Shown: positions 58,501-63,024 of the stretch, piece after piece
Layout: each line of letters begins with the position of its first letter
Numbering within the stretch: position 1 is the stretch's first letter
Assembly: GCA_964016985.1 (NCBI GenBank)
Contig: OZ024834.1
Coordinates: 86,693,937 to 86,757,936, forward strand
Direction: 5' to 3'
Length of the DNA stretch: 64,000 nt
Source of the DNA: Anodontia alba
Lineage: Eukaryota; Mollusca; Bivalvia; Lucinida; Lucinidae
The notes under the pieces: generated by a model
The model's input: only the letters and a program-made list of their open reading frames with translations
Databases searched by the model: none
What the model was told of the DNA's origin: nothing
Position numbers and translations under genes: made by a program

Positions 58501-61500
58501 TCATAGCTCAGTCGGCAAAATGGCTGATTAAGCCTGCCCAGGGAAGGAATGAGACGGTTAGGTTAACTGACCATCTCAACATGACCTTAAAAGTGTTGAC
58601 AGGGTGGCGAGTACCTAATAACTGCTTAGAGGACTAAGCCTGCCCATGAAAGGAATGAGACAGTTAGGTTAACTGACCATCTCAACATGACCTTAAAAGT
58701 GTTGACAGGGCCGCGAGTACCGAATAACTGCATAAAGGACTAAGCCGCCCCAGGAAGGGTATGAGACGATCAGGTTAACTGACCATCTCAACATGACCTT
58801 AAAAGTGTTTACAGGGCCGCGATTACTGGTTAACTGGCGGCCTCGGTAGCTCAGTTGGATGCGCGTCCGACTTGAGACAAGGAGGTCGCGGGTTCGACCC
58901 CCGCCGAGGTCGGCAACATTCTTTCATGGAGATTGATCATGAAATATTTTCTACGGTCATTCTCTCCCTTCTGCTGAGTCATGAAGGGCAGTTGTCAGTT
59001 TCTGGCGAAAGAATGTGCACAATACTGGTTAACCACTTAGAGGATTAAGCCTGCACAGTAAACGTGTGGTTAGGTAAACTGACCGCGCTTGACATGACCC
59101 CATTGGGTTGACTGGGCCGTAAAACCTCAACAAAAACATACATTACTAGTTAACTGCATAGAGGACTAAGCCTCCCTAGGAAAGGTATGAGACAGTTAGG
59201 TTAACTGACCAGCCCAACATGACCTTAAAAGTGTTTACAGGGCAGCAAGTACAGGTAACTGCTTAGAGGACTAAGCCTCCCCAGGAAAGGTATGAGTAGG
59301 TTAGGTTAACTGACCAGCTCAACATGACCTTTAAAGTGTTTGCAGGGTTGTGATTACCCGTTAACTACTTATGTGAGTAGCCACAACATATGTTTTCATG
59401 AAGAAATATTAGAATGGTCTTGATTTTGTATTTTCACATTTGAACAGTATGGAACAAGAATCGGAGAAGAACCCACTACTGCAACATTTCTACGTTTACA
59501 TGCAAGTCTTGTTGAGTCAAGCCCTTGAACCAGGATTTCTGGAAGAAGTTCTAAATAAAAAAGGTTTGTTGTCTTTTGAATTTTCTCAGAATATGAGCTC
59601 ACAGACATCTGCATGTTTTCAGGCCGGTGAGAGAATTGCCACTACAGACAACCCTCTTTATATCGACACTCAATACGACGACAAAATTCATTATAATGAC
59701 AATTTGACTGTCACGAATACTTCGCTTAAGAGGTCACAGTTAGTCACAAATTATGCCAGAATATTGTCTTTAATACTTTTAAGAAACATATCTTTTGGAT
59801 ATTTGTTAGAATTGCCTCAGTGAGGCAATTCTAACAAATATTCAAAACCTGTATTCTATATGGAAATAAGAACAAAACAACATCTTTCTTATATATCAGT
59901 CGGCTCATTAAGTATCTGTACAACAGCAAATTCATTTAAATGGCTATGTCTTTGATAACAAATGCTGTCGTTGTAATGAGAGTTCACTGTATTACCATAT
60001 ATGGGTTGAACCTTGCGAATTGTGTCTTCGGGCATATACGGACAGCAAAGGCTCAGATCAGCCTGTGCATCTCTGGATCCCACTGGAGGCAGCATTCATT
60101 ATCACCCTTCCATCATCTCAATCTGACTTAAATTTATTTAATGTTATTAAGAGGATGTTAACCCTTAAAATGCCAAGGAAACCTGCATCTGAAAAAGTCG
60201 TCTGTTTATGTCGTCTGCTGAATATTCTTGCAAACTTCTCAAACCTATTTTTGTTTTGCATACAGGCAAACAGTGTGGACCCTGATCAGACTGCTCCTAG
60301 AGGAGCAGTCTGATCTGGGTCCGCACTGTTTGCAAAAACATGACTTCAAAAATCACAAGCAGATGACAAAGCAGACGACAGTTGTTGTGATTGGCAGTTT
60401 AAGCGTTAAGCCTTAAATCAATATTGTCATCATCATCTTTTACTATTAAAACTAATGAAAAATATTTCTTTTTGTTTTTTTTATTTTTTGCCAAAAGCAG
60501 ATGTGTTTTTTTTTTTTTTTTTTTTTTTTACTATTTCTAAATGAACACTTATTTCAGAGGATACGTACATGGTTCCCCTAGCAGCGATTGACAAACTTGT
60601 AAAACAGAAGATGGATCAAATAGAACGAAAATTACGGTGGAATCCAAGTGTTAAGGTATGTAGTGAGGAAAACTTGGTGGTAGGGCTGGCTAATCAGAGC
60701 TGAAAAGATAATCGATTATCAGTCCTGCCATTGTGATCAATAATCGATTAGTAATCACTGAAGATTTGGTCATATTTTTTTACCTTTCTGGCTTACTGTC
60801 TGAGCATGACTTATACCAAAGGGTATACTTTACCATATGTATTTGGACAAACAGGCCTGAGCAAACAGTGTAGACCCAGATGAGACACTGCAGAATGCGG
60901 CATCTCATCAGGGTCTACATTGTTTGCCACCGCTCTGGCTGTTTTAGACACAACATTGGATAGTAAATTTCTCTTGTTCAGATTTAAGAAAACTGAGGTG
61001 TAGGAATGCTTAGGGTAAATAGGACACATAAAGCAAACAATCGATTATTAGCAAATCAGTGACGATAATCATTTTTGTGGAATTTATCGATCGGTTAAAC
61101 GATTATCTGATTAATTGTTCCAGCCTTACTTGGTTGAATTAAAGTGTCGATGTGGCTGAGCGGTTAACCCTCCTGAATCGGATCACATGATCCTGGGTTC
61201 TTATCCAACATGAGAGGTAGAATTCAGCTCATTACTGTAAAACACTTTGTTGCACAGAGCTTTTCATTGTCACCACTTCATTGGGTTGATACGACTTGAT
61301 AACATTGATAAAGATATAAAACATCCAGTTCATTAGCTCAACTGAACAACGCTCACTAAGAGCTTTTGTACTACCCTTGGCATCGGCGTCGGCATTGGTG
61401 TTGGCGTTAGCATCGGCGTCCACAAATGTTAAAGTTTTTGTAAAACAAGAAGTATATCTGGAAAACCCTCTTATCTAGAACTCTATAAATGGTCTTTCAG

Positions 61501-62521
61501 GCTTCCTCAACTATTAATTTTAACACATGCATATTGAAAACAAGGGCCCAGTTGTTCAAAGCGTCGTTAGCTTAACGAGCTCGTTAAGGGTCATTTCGTT
61601 AACTGTTTTAGCGGATTCAATATACAATATTCTGATATTTTTTGCTGAAAAAATGTGAGTAGCTTTTGCAATGCAAAAGCTACTCACATTTTTTCAGCAA
61701 AAAATTTCAGCATATTTGCGTATCACTCGATGTACATTTTAACGAATCGTTAACTAACGACATCGTTAGTTTTGAACAACTGGGCCCTGTACCCTATATG
61801 AGCTGAGTATCAGGATAGATAGTTTCTTCCCTGCATGGATTTTTTTTTTTTTATTGAAGGGGACTGAATACATCTGGTAAATTTTCAAGAATGTTTTAAA
61901 GGGTGAAAATTTTGTGATTTCATTTTTGCTTGCCTGCCAATTTAGCCCCTTCTGAAAGGCATCTGCTCTAAAAGAATAGAATCTGCTTGATTTCTTTTCT
62001 TTTAGAATAGACCCCATTTCAGATGGGAGGTAAAAAGGGGAATGGATATCTTGTAGATTTTCTGCAGTGTTTTAAAGGGAGTTCATTTTGTGGCTTCTTT
62101 TTTGCTTCCCAGCACACTAAGCCCCTTTTGAAAGCGGTCTACTCGAAAAGAAAAAAATCTGCTCCCTAAGGAGCAGATTTTTTTCTTACACAGTTGACCC
62201 CTTTCAGAAGGGAGGTAAAAAAGTTTTTGACAGAGTTAACTCCCCTACTAGTGTAGCAGTTTCCTTTAATCATGAAGAGAATTGATTTAATGATACACAG
62301 AAACATATTTTTGTTGATGAAAGACAAGTTTTTTGTTGATATATTTTTTGCTTGTAAAACTGAAGCATGTTATCTGGAATTCCAGAATTTCAGTAGATGA
62401 AAATGAACTACAGTTCAGCCTGTTTGAATGTGTTTCTGTTCTATTTTGTTTACAGGCAGCCTTACAGAAATGTCCTTTCCTTCGGGAGGTACACAAGCCC
62501 GTAGAGAATAGTGTCTGTGAG
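28515..62521 (+). CDS. PWWP-domain nuclear protein with two DUF4211-like modules (19 exons, 3' incomplete)
   Basis: Nineteen exons join with consistent phases at every junction into 807 codons. Residues 13-69 form a PWWP domain (GDLAWAKVKGYNWWPSLV), a reader of methylated histone tails and DNA in chromatin proteins. The PWWP and the stretch after it resemble the N-terminus of the mismatch-repair protein MSH6. Residues 70-480 are acidic and Lys/Ser-rich linkers with an AT-hook-like RGRP. Residues 481-576 and 626-713 are two related modules, followed by a helical region and a Cys near the window end. From memory the modules resemble DUF4211 of QSER1/PRR12. No MutS domain follows, so an MSH6 call is rejected. 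Nuclear localisation is inferred from the basic clusters. The first ATG (28516) has a splice acceptor two bases upstream, so a 5' UTR exon probably precedes it. Downstream exons lie beyond the window. Confidence 0.85.
28686..29340 (-). mobile_element. Hairpin MITE, ATAGGCATG family, split by a SINE
   Basis: The left end CATCACGAAATCATACCTAT and right end TAGGCATGTTTTCGTAATG match the family in inverted orientation. A SINE occupies 28751-29053. The central hairpin appears as GTACTCATTAGAACTGCCTC and its complement, followed by a partial second hairpin to about 29240. Confidence 0.8.
28751..29053 (+). mobile_element. tRNA-derived SINE, full length, 15-bp target duplication
   Basis: The head folds like a tRNA: A box TGGCTCAGTTGG, B box GGTTCAACCCC, with GCCTCGG pairing CCGAGGT. 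The body (ATTGATCATGAAATATTTTC and later CGACATGACCCCATTGGGTT) and ACAAACAA tail recur in about a dozen copies on this contig. ATACAGTAAAACTGG flanks it at 28736-28750 and 29054-29068. Internal pol III promoter inferred. Confidence 0.93.
29974..30145 (+). CDS. PWWP gene exon 2: PWWP domain
   Basis: Residues 13-69. FEPGDLAWAKVKGYNWWPSL is the first beta strand and signature (here N-W-W-P), and CHVQFFDDRRSRAWV closes the barrel. The aromatic cage residues appear kept (Trp in LAWAKV, the Trp pair and Phe of QFFDD). Acceptor ATCTTTGTAG, donor GTTAGT, phase 2 out. Confidence 0.92.
30693..31001 (+). mobile_element. tRNA-derived SINE, full length, 14-bp target duplication
   Basis: Same family as 28751-29053. 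ATCTGGTTTAGTGG flanks it exactly at 30679-30692 and 31002-31015. Confidence 0.93.
31043..31324. mobile_element. Hairpin MITE, ATAGGCATG family
   Basis: Ends are CATTATGAAAACATGCATAT and ATAGGTGTGTTTTCGTGATG. The central arms have diverged (TTAGAACCACCTCCATGAGG). Confidence 0.75.
31738..31904. mobile_element. GGGCCCAGTTGTTCAAA MITE, left-truncated
   Basis: The right end reads TTTGAATAACTGGGCCC and the centre GTAGCTTTTGCATTGCAAAG. It matches the right half of the copies at 33427 and 61544. Confidence 0.7.
32020..32125. repeat. Perfect palindrome, 51-nt arms, 4-nt loop
   Basis: The left arm 32020-32070 (starts AGTTTGTTTCACTTCAATGA) and right arm 32075-32125 are exact reverse complements separated by AACC. 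It is transcribed within intron 2. A single diverged arm occurs at about 38270-38320 in intron 4. Confidence 0.97.
32332..32828 (+). CDS. PWWP gene exon 3: MSH6-like extension and acidic region
   Basis: Residues 70-235. It opens with KPFKGSEDSEFTNTGGKF and EADKAIVLSRADRLALYKSP, which parallel the sequence after the PWWP in MSH6. The rest is dominated by Asp/Glu (for example EEDVNEEEGQEDEDDYSE) with several Ser-Pro sites, and ends in an Ala run. Acceptor CTATTTTTAG, donor GTAAAG, phase 1 out. Confidence 0.9.
32850..33068. mobile_element. TTAACCCTTAAAATGCC MITE, one end truncated, 20 bp past exon 3
   Basis: The right end CTTGGCATTTTAAGGGTTAA and the interior hairpin around CCCAGATCAGACTGCTCTGA match 60158-60409 (complete) and 63763 onward. 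Confidence 0.75.
33427..33669. mobile_element. GGGCCCAGTTGTTCAAA MITE, complete
   Basis: Terminal inverted repeats GGGCCCAGTTCTTCAAAGCA and GTTTTGAACAACTGGGCCC. The centre is a palindrome reading GTGAGTAGCTTTTGCAAATG and its complement. Confidence 0.85.
33979..34411 (+). mobile_element. tRNA-derived SINE, 5'-truncated, duplicated 3' tail
   Basis: It begins inside the tRNA head at GACTGGAGACCAGGAGGTCG. The tail sequence AAGCCTGCCC..CATAAAACCTCA occurs twice (to 34233 and again 34327-34411) around an unrelated 90-bp segment. The target duplication AGCTCTACATATGA precedes it and recurs at about 34414. Confidence 0.75.
34520..35960. other. CpG-rich intronic block, unassigned
   Basis: The first 900 bp have many CpG dinucleotides (for example ACGCCGAATCCGGCG and GTACGCGTAAA), unlike the surrounding intron. 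No coding frame with recognisable motifs and no terminal repeats were found. It could be an unidentified insertion or a former exon. Confidence 0.35.
36318..36446 (+). CDS. PWWP gene exon 4: AT-hook-like basic segment
   Basis: Residues 236-278, containing KKRGRPGPKSSKRA, an RGRP core with flanking Lys like an AT-hook, then a Ser/Thr-rich tail. Acceptor TTCATTGCAG, donor GTTAAT, phase 1 in and out. Confidence 0.85.
   Translation, partial: KKPKQGHKKRVKKGVDRGQNPQKGQQQTMQMFLQVQAEMRLP
36767..37300. mobile_element. TTAACTCTTTCACTGCC MITE split by a SINE
   Basis: The ends TTAACTCTTTCACTGCCACA and CACCAAAAGAGTTAA match the uninterrupted copy at 39987-40199. The SINE fills 36937-37240. Confidence 0.88.
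36937..37240 (+). mobile_element. tRNA-derived SINE, full length
   Basis: Same family, A box TGGTTCAGTTGG, B box GGTTCTACCCC, A-rich tail. The target duplication is an A/T-rich string (TTAAAATAAA-like) that the tail blurs. Confidence 0.88.
38412..38534 (+). CDS. PWWP gene exon 5
   Basis: Residues 279-319 (FKVTDVPKHMKTSFVLLSTE, then IPPDASPEKPVVLTGG). No domain recognised. Acceptor CCTTTTCAG, donor GTAATG, phase 1/1. The donor and following intron are duplicated at 39114. Confidence 0.82.
38584..38797. mobile_element. MITE, CCTTGTCCTGCTGAA family
   Basis: Hairpin GATCAGTTGGCTTCTGTAGA with its complement; the right end is CATGGCAAGGGCTAAA. Confidence 0.72.
38801..39112 (+). mobile_element. 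tRNA-derived SINE at the junction of a tandem duplication
   Basis: The head GGCCTCGGTGGCTCAGTTGG is followed by a B box GGTTCAACCCC. A 10-base internal repeat of CTGGGC lies near the 3' end. It lies exactly between the two copies of the duplicated segment. Confidence 0.85.
39176..39386. mobile_element. MITE, CCTTGTCCTGCTGAA family, duplicate copy
   Basis: Nearly identical to 38584-38797. Its hairpin arms (TTGGCTTCTGAAGAAGCCAA) are better matched than in the first copy. Confidence 0.75.
39987..40199. mobile_element. TTAACTCTTTCACTGCC MITE, intact
   Basis: 213 bp with ends TTAACTCTTTCACTGCC and ACACCGAAAGAGTTAA. The central palindrome is AGATGAGACGGCTCAGTGAG and its complement. Confidence 0.85.
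40412..40468 (+). CDS. PWWP gene exon 6: Lys-rich linker
   Basis: Residues 320-338, GKTKKGPKSKKGKTTKAQP. 57 bp, phase 1/1, acceptor TTTTTTCAG, donor GTATAA. Confidence 0.8.
40469..41405 (+). other. Intron 6: SINE nested in a second SINE family
   Basis: Positions 40488-41008 carry a different tRNA-like SINE (CTGGCTAAGTGG A-box region; end GAAAGGGATGTAAACCACCA). A fragment of the first SINE family lies at 41270-41357. Confidence 0.65.
40657..40960 (+). mobile_element. tRNA-derived SINE, full length, 13-bp target duplication
   Basis: AAATAATGTTGAA flanks it at 40644-40656 and 40961-40973. The target is the 3' end of another SINE, so the two are nested. Confidence 0.9.
41406..41480 (+). CDS. 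PWWP gene exon 7: Lys/Pro linker
   Basis: Residues 339-363, SPASTKASKPKSKPKPKPPE plus a few. 75 bp, phase 1/1, acceptor TTTTCTGCAG, donor GTAACA. Confidence 0.8.
41898..42103. mobile_element. TTAACACTTA palindromic MITE
   Basis: The ends TTAACACTTAGCGTGCTGGG and CATATTAAGTGTTAA flank an inner palindrome around TTGTCTCCTTAGGAGACAA. Confidence 0.78.
42105..42457. mobile_element. GGCTCCATATTCCTCAAAA long palindromic MITE
   Basis: Almost the entire 353 bp is an inverted repeat centred on TTAATGTTGCCAACATTAA. The ends are GGCTCCATATATTCCTCAAA and TTTGAGGAATATGGAGCC. It starts two bases after the previous MITE. A left-end fragment recurs at 44212. Confidence 0.85.
42868..43175 (+). mobile_element. 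tRNA-derived SINE, degraded head
   Basis: A box TGGCTCAGTTG is present; the B box is decayed (GGTTTTATCCCC). Body and CTCAACACA tail match the family. Confidence 0.82.
43971..44093 (+). CDS. PWWP gene exon 8: acidic segment
   Basis: Residues 364-404 (SRRKANVSYKEEDSEFEDLD and LDSDEDPEFRP). Phase 1/1, acceptor ATATTTCAG, donor GTAAGT. Confidence 0.85.
44258..45250. repeat. Tandem array of ~165-bp units in intron 8
   Basis: The phrase GTAGAAATGTAGAACAGGAC recurs near 44645, 44811, 44975 and (diverged) 45146. Each is followed by an ACATG..CATACAAGAATGACAACTC segment and a CTCCCTTTGTTATATTTGA segment. The first two units begin AAATTATGTCCC and carry a GGCATCGGCA-like hexamer run. ORFs here are repeat artefacts. 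Confidence 0.8.
45294..45590 (+). mobile_element. tRNA-derived SINE, strongly diverged
   Basis: Recognisable by TTGGCTCAGTTGGATGCATG and TGATTCAAGAAGGGCAGTTG. It ends about 20 bp before the exon 9 acceptor. Confidence 0.75.
45612..45739 (+). CDS. PWWP gene exon 9: basic then acidic
   Basis: Residues 405-447. The likely nuclear localisation signal KKGGGRAKAKRKRM precedes SSDEESDEDDDEESDFEEE, which contains casein-kinase-2-like sites. Phase 1 in, 0 out; donor GTCTGT. Confidence 0.87.
46482..46856 (+). mobile_element. tRNA-derived SINE with 104-bp internal duplication, 3'-truncated
   Basis: The block starting CCGACTGGAGACCAGGAG occurs at 46513 and again at 46617, so the B box and first body segment are present twice. 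The 3' end stops at GACATGACCCGATT without the usual tail. Confidence 0.88.
46897..46988 (-). mobile_element. SINE fragment, opposite strand
   Basis: The complement of AGAAGGGCAGTTGTCAGTTT and ATTGATCATGAAATATTTTC from the same family, facing the SINE at 46482-46856. Confidence 0.75.
47733..47767 (+). CDS. PWWP gene exon 10 (35 bp)
   Basis: PGKKRSKTVSF plus a split Ala codon. Phase 0/2, acceptor ATCTTTACAG, donor GTAAGT. Supported by phase agreement on both sides. Confidence 0.78.
48074..48137 (+). CDS. PWWP gene exon 11
   Basis: Residues 459-480 (AMHRDKSPVPPTVVEEPVGF). Phase 2/0, acceptor TTTATACAG, donor GTACGT. Confidence 0.8.
48138..49555 (+). other. Intron 11: hairpin, second-type SINE, MITE
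   Basis: A hairpin repeat lies at 48455-48556 (TCATTAGAAGCGCCTCGGTG). A tRNA-like SINE of another family lies at about 48890-49210 (GTGGCTCAGTGGCAGAGCGT, B box GGTTCCATCCC). The MITE at 49332-49542 closes the intron. Confidence 0.65.
49332..49542. mobile_element. TAACCCTTGTCCTGCT MITE adjoining exon 12 acceptor
   Basis: Ends TAACCCTTGTCATGCTAAAT and GTTTAGCAGGACACGGGTT, with hairpin CAGTTGGCTTCTGAAGAAGC and complement. Only 13 bp separate it from exon 12. Confidence 0.85.
49556..49705 (+). CDS. PWWP gene exon 12: module 1, first half
   Basis: Residues 481-530: VGEYLIDKSTVKDDGTVP then TIWLFKKGGIIQKYNRIEEN. Phase 0/0. Corresponds to exon 15 in sequence and phase. Acceptor TTTTTCTAG, donor GTAAGT. 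Confidence 0.9.
49779..50080 (+). mobile_element. tRNA-derived SINE, full length
   Basis: Head CGGCCTCGATGGCTCAGTTG, B box GGTTCGTCCCC, A-rich tail. Short flanking match GACCTAAA. Confidence 0.85.
50327..50553 (+). mobile_element. tRNA-derived SINE, 5'-truncated
   Basis: Lacks the tRNA head and starts at TTTGGCAACATTATTTCGTG. Confidence 0.8.
50648..50787 (+). CDS. PWWP gene exon 13: module 1, second half
   Basis: Residues 531-576: FSDWWDDYGDRYAPVKIQVK and VKVTITEWPEDMASWEKT. Phase 0 in, 2 out, as in exon 16. Acceptor ATATTTGCAG, donor GTGAGT. Confidence 0.9.
50830..51112. mobile_element. Hairpin MITE, ATAGGCATG family
   Basis: The right end ATTATATAGGCATGTTTTCG is intact; the left end is partly decayed (AAAAACACTCCTATTCAAAT). 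Central arms are asymmetric (AACTGCCTCGGGGAGGAGGT). Confidence 0.8.
51180..51420. mobile_element. CGAGGRTTGAGCGCAAGACTA MITE
   Basis: 21-bp ends matching at 20 positions (left CGAGGATTGAGCGCAAGACT; right complement CGAGGGTTGAGCGCAAGACT). The centre is the palindrome TGCCATTGCTCATACGAGCA and complement. Confidence 0.82.
52256..52449. mobile_element. TAACCCTTGTCCTGCT MITE near exon 14 acceptor
   Basis: Ends TTAACCCTTGTCCTGCTGAA and GTTCGGCAGGACAAGGGTTA. The central hairpin is reduced by an internal deletion (TGTAGATCC..TCTACA remains). It ends 37 bp before exon 14. Confidence 0.85.
52487..52631 (+). CDS. PWWP gene exon 14: Ser/Thr linker between modules
   Basis: Residues 577-625 (TSENKENTSPAKQTSG, SEVSSTTTQGDEEFQ). 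Phase 2/0, acceptor TTACTACCAG, donor GTAAAA. Confidence 0.85.
52632..53898 (+). other. Intron 14: G-rich tandem repeat and satellite-like block
   Basis: 52687-52868 is a G-rich tandem pair. 53480-53880 is the dispersed block seen at 37480 (TTATTATGGTTTCACGTTGG, TTTCACCAAACTTGGT). The remainder shows a hairpin at about 52880-52925 (AAATTGCTCCCCTTTGGAGC) and nothing else. Confidence 0.65.
52687..52868 (+). repeat. G-rich tandem duplication, quadruplex-prone
   Basis: Two units begin GATCACCTATTTGAG and end TTTATACCTCCCTGCTG. Each contains at least four runs of three or more G on the sense strand (for example GGTGGGTGGGGCAGGAGG). Confidence 0.85.
53899..54039 (+). CDS. PWWP gene exon 15: module 2, first half
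   Basis: Residues 626-672: IGRFVIDKKDMKNVDNFAIW then KIESGILLKKYEMN. Phase 0/0, 141 bp against 150 in exon 12. Acceptor TTTTTTTCAG, donor GTATGT. Confidence 0.9.
54040..55781 (+). other. Intron 15: tandem blocks, hairpin MITE, second-type SINE
   Basis: 54090-54560 holds about three diverged units with CTGCTCTGTAACTTGAAAAC, related to the 44258-45250 array. A SINE-like tail lies at 55145-55247, a hairpin at 55360-55440, and a second-type tRNA-like SINE at 55568-55748 (B box GGTTCGAATTTC). Confidence 0.65.
54860..55143. mobile_element. Hairpin MITE, ATAGGCATG family, best copy
   Basis: The terminal inverted repeats CATTACGAAAACATGCCTAT and ATAGGCATGTTTTCGTGATG are nearly perfect. The central hairpin arms are GTACTCCTTAGAACTGCCTC and GAGGCAGTTCTAACGAGTAC. 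Confidence 0.88.
55782..55906 (+). CDS. PWWP gene exon 16: module 2, second half
   Basis: Residues 673-713: YRGYRDIGDFYNPIKIKRVV and LMSDYVEVDEASRPKLYY. Phase 0/2 as in exon 13. Acceptor ACTATTTTTAG, donor GTACAT. Confidence 0.9.
56249..58035. mobile_element. 1.8-kb dispersed repeat carrying a satellite, inserted in a palindromic repeat
   Basis: It starts TAGCTCGCCTGTACGAAGTA and ends near GAGCTCGCTGTCCTCCGACA. The host palindrome arms (AACAATGTAGACTTTAATCA and TGATCAGGATCTCC) lie on either side. The left 500 bp are two diverged copies of a unit containing CTTATATCT..CACTCCTCATAGAG. It has no coding capacity and the class is unknown. Confidence 0.6.
56762..57960. repeat. 128-bp satellite array with A/B dimers
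   Basis: Units contain TTTTGCCTTATATCTTGAAT and AATGTCACACCTGGGATATT. Type A has CCAATGAATGACCACTTACT then AGGTCATTGTGACCT; type B has CGATTATTGACGTCAAAATA then GTTGGTGTGACCT. A to A spacing is 128 bp at the ends and about 256 bp in the middle, where A and B alternate. Confidence 0.92.
58530..59360 (+). repeat. Tandem array of SINE-tail-like units, split by a SINE
   Basis: About five units of 110-120 bp with GAGGACTAAGCCTGCCCAGG, GGTTAACTGACCATCTCAAC and ATGACCTTAAAAGTGTTGAC, resembling the 3' domain of the local SINE. Confidence 0.8.
58838..59145 (+). mobile_element. tRNA-derived SINE, youngest-looking copy
   Basis: The head pairs well (GCCTCGG with CCGAGGT, GCGGG with CCCGC), A box TAGCTCAGTTGG, B box GGTTCGACCCC. 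Target duplication ATTACTGGTTAACTG against ATTACTAGTTAACTG. The duplication and body show it is a SINE, not a tRNA gene. Confidence 0.9.
59448..59563 (+). CDS. PWWP gene exon 17: helical segment
   Basis: Residues 714-752: SEKNPLLQHFYVYMQVLLSQ then ALEPGFLEEVLNKK, likely alpha-helical. Phase 2/1, acceptor TTTGAACAG (weak pyrimidine tract), donor GTTTGT. Confidence 0.87.
59564..60557 (+). other. Intron 17: hairpin and MITE
   Basis: A hairpin lies at 59770-59880 (TTGTTAGAATTGCCTCAGTG and complement). A second-type SINE 3' fragment lies at about 60070-60150. The MITE at 60158-60409 and a poly-T run at 60508-60529 follow. Confidence 0.65.
60158..60409. mobile_element. TTAACCCTTAAAATGCC MITE, complete
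   Basis: Ends TTAACCCTTAAAATGCCAAG and GGCAGTTTAAGCGTTAA, with central hairpin CAGACTGCTCCTAGAGGAGC. Other copies at 32850-33068 and 63763 onward. Confidence 0.82.
60558..60655 (+). CDS. PWWP gene exon 18
   Basis: Residues 753-785: EDTYMVPLAAIDKLVKQKMD then QIERKLRWNPSVK. Phase 1/0, acceptor TTATTTCAG, donor GTATGT. Confidence 0.88.
60656..62455 (+). other. Intron 18: MITEs and a tandem pair
   Basis: 60681-61129 has ATCGATTA-rich ends (AGGGCTGGCTAATC and CCAGCCT) around a palindromic insertion at 60850-60930. 61145-61325 is a second-type SINE (GTGGCTGAGCGGTTAACCCT). 61380-61430 is a GGCATC-type hexamer run. 61850-62220 is a diverged 180-bp tandem pair. Confidence 0.6.
61544..61787. mobile_element. 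GGGCCCAGTTGTTCAAA MITE, complete
   Basis: The 17-bp perfect terminal repeats GGGCCCAGTTGTTCAAA enclose further imperfect arms and the central palindrome GAGTAGCTTTTGCAATGCAA. Confidence 0.9.
62456..62521 (+). CDS. PWWP gene exon 19 (last in window)
   Basis: Residues 786-807: AALQKCPFLREVHKPVENSV plus CE. Phase 0/0, acceptor TTGTTTACAG, donor GTAAGA. The Cys near the end may begin a Cys cluster in exons past the window. Confidence 0.88.
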
Positions 62522-62570
62522 GTAAGATTTAGCTAATTGCAAAGTACATATATCAGACAACTTGATTATA

Positions 62571-62903
62571 CAGTCGACTCTCGTTATCTCGAAATCCAAG
62601 GGACTCTATGAAACACTTTGAGATATCCGTACTTCGACATATCAGATTTGCAGAACTGAAGAAAACAATTAATCGAACAACCACCTTTAACAGAATGAAT
62701 CTTTAATTCGACTCCCAAGTTAGAGATATATTGAAAATGTTGTGGAAAAGAGGAGAAATTGCTCCTAAGGAGCAATTTCTCCTCTTTTCCACAATATTTT
62801 GTTGCCTGTTGGTAGATCTCTGTGTTAAAACAGGGACCAGATTTTCACTTCGAGATAAGCGGTTATTCGAGATAAGCAAGTTCGAGATAACAAGAGTCGA
62901 CTG
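62571..62903. mobile_element. CAGTCGACTCTCG pogo/Tigger-like MITE
   Basis: Ends CAGTCGACTCTCGTTATCTC and GAGATAACAAGAGTCGACTG; inner palindrome AGGAGAAATTGCTCCTAAGG. Longer and better preserved than the 4899-5230 copy. Confidence 0.9.
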
Positions 62904-63024
62904 AGTATGAGAAAGTGTACCTTCTGACGTGTCCAACAAAGACTCAGATCAGCCTGTGCATCTTTGCAGTCTGATCAGGGTCTTTGTGAGTGCTTGAAGA
63001 AGATTTCAGTCAATGGCTATCCAA

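Larger units (their letters stand above)
55907..59447 (+). other. Intron 16: satellite-bearing repeat, SINE-tail array
   Basis: Palindromic repeats at 55975-56045, a 1.8-kb repeat at 56249-58035, three GATGACACAGTGACC units at 58187-58385, and a SINE-tail array at 58530-59360. Confidence 0.7.

Noticed and set aside
58838..58912. Functional tRNA gene
   Set aside because: Good acceptor and T-arm pairing, but followed by the SINE body and tail with flanking target duplication; the anticodon arm is poor.
61232..61423. Protein with Asp-Ala/Asn-Ala repeats (minus strand)
   Set aside because: It is a translation of a GGCATC-type hexamer run in a dispersed repeat, with no other coding sign.
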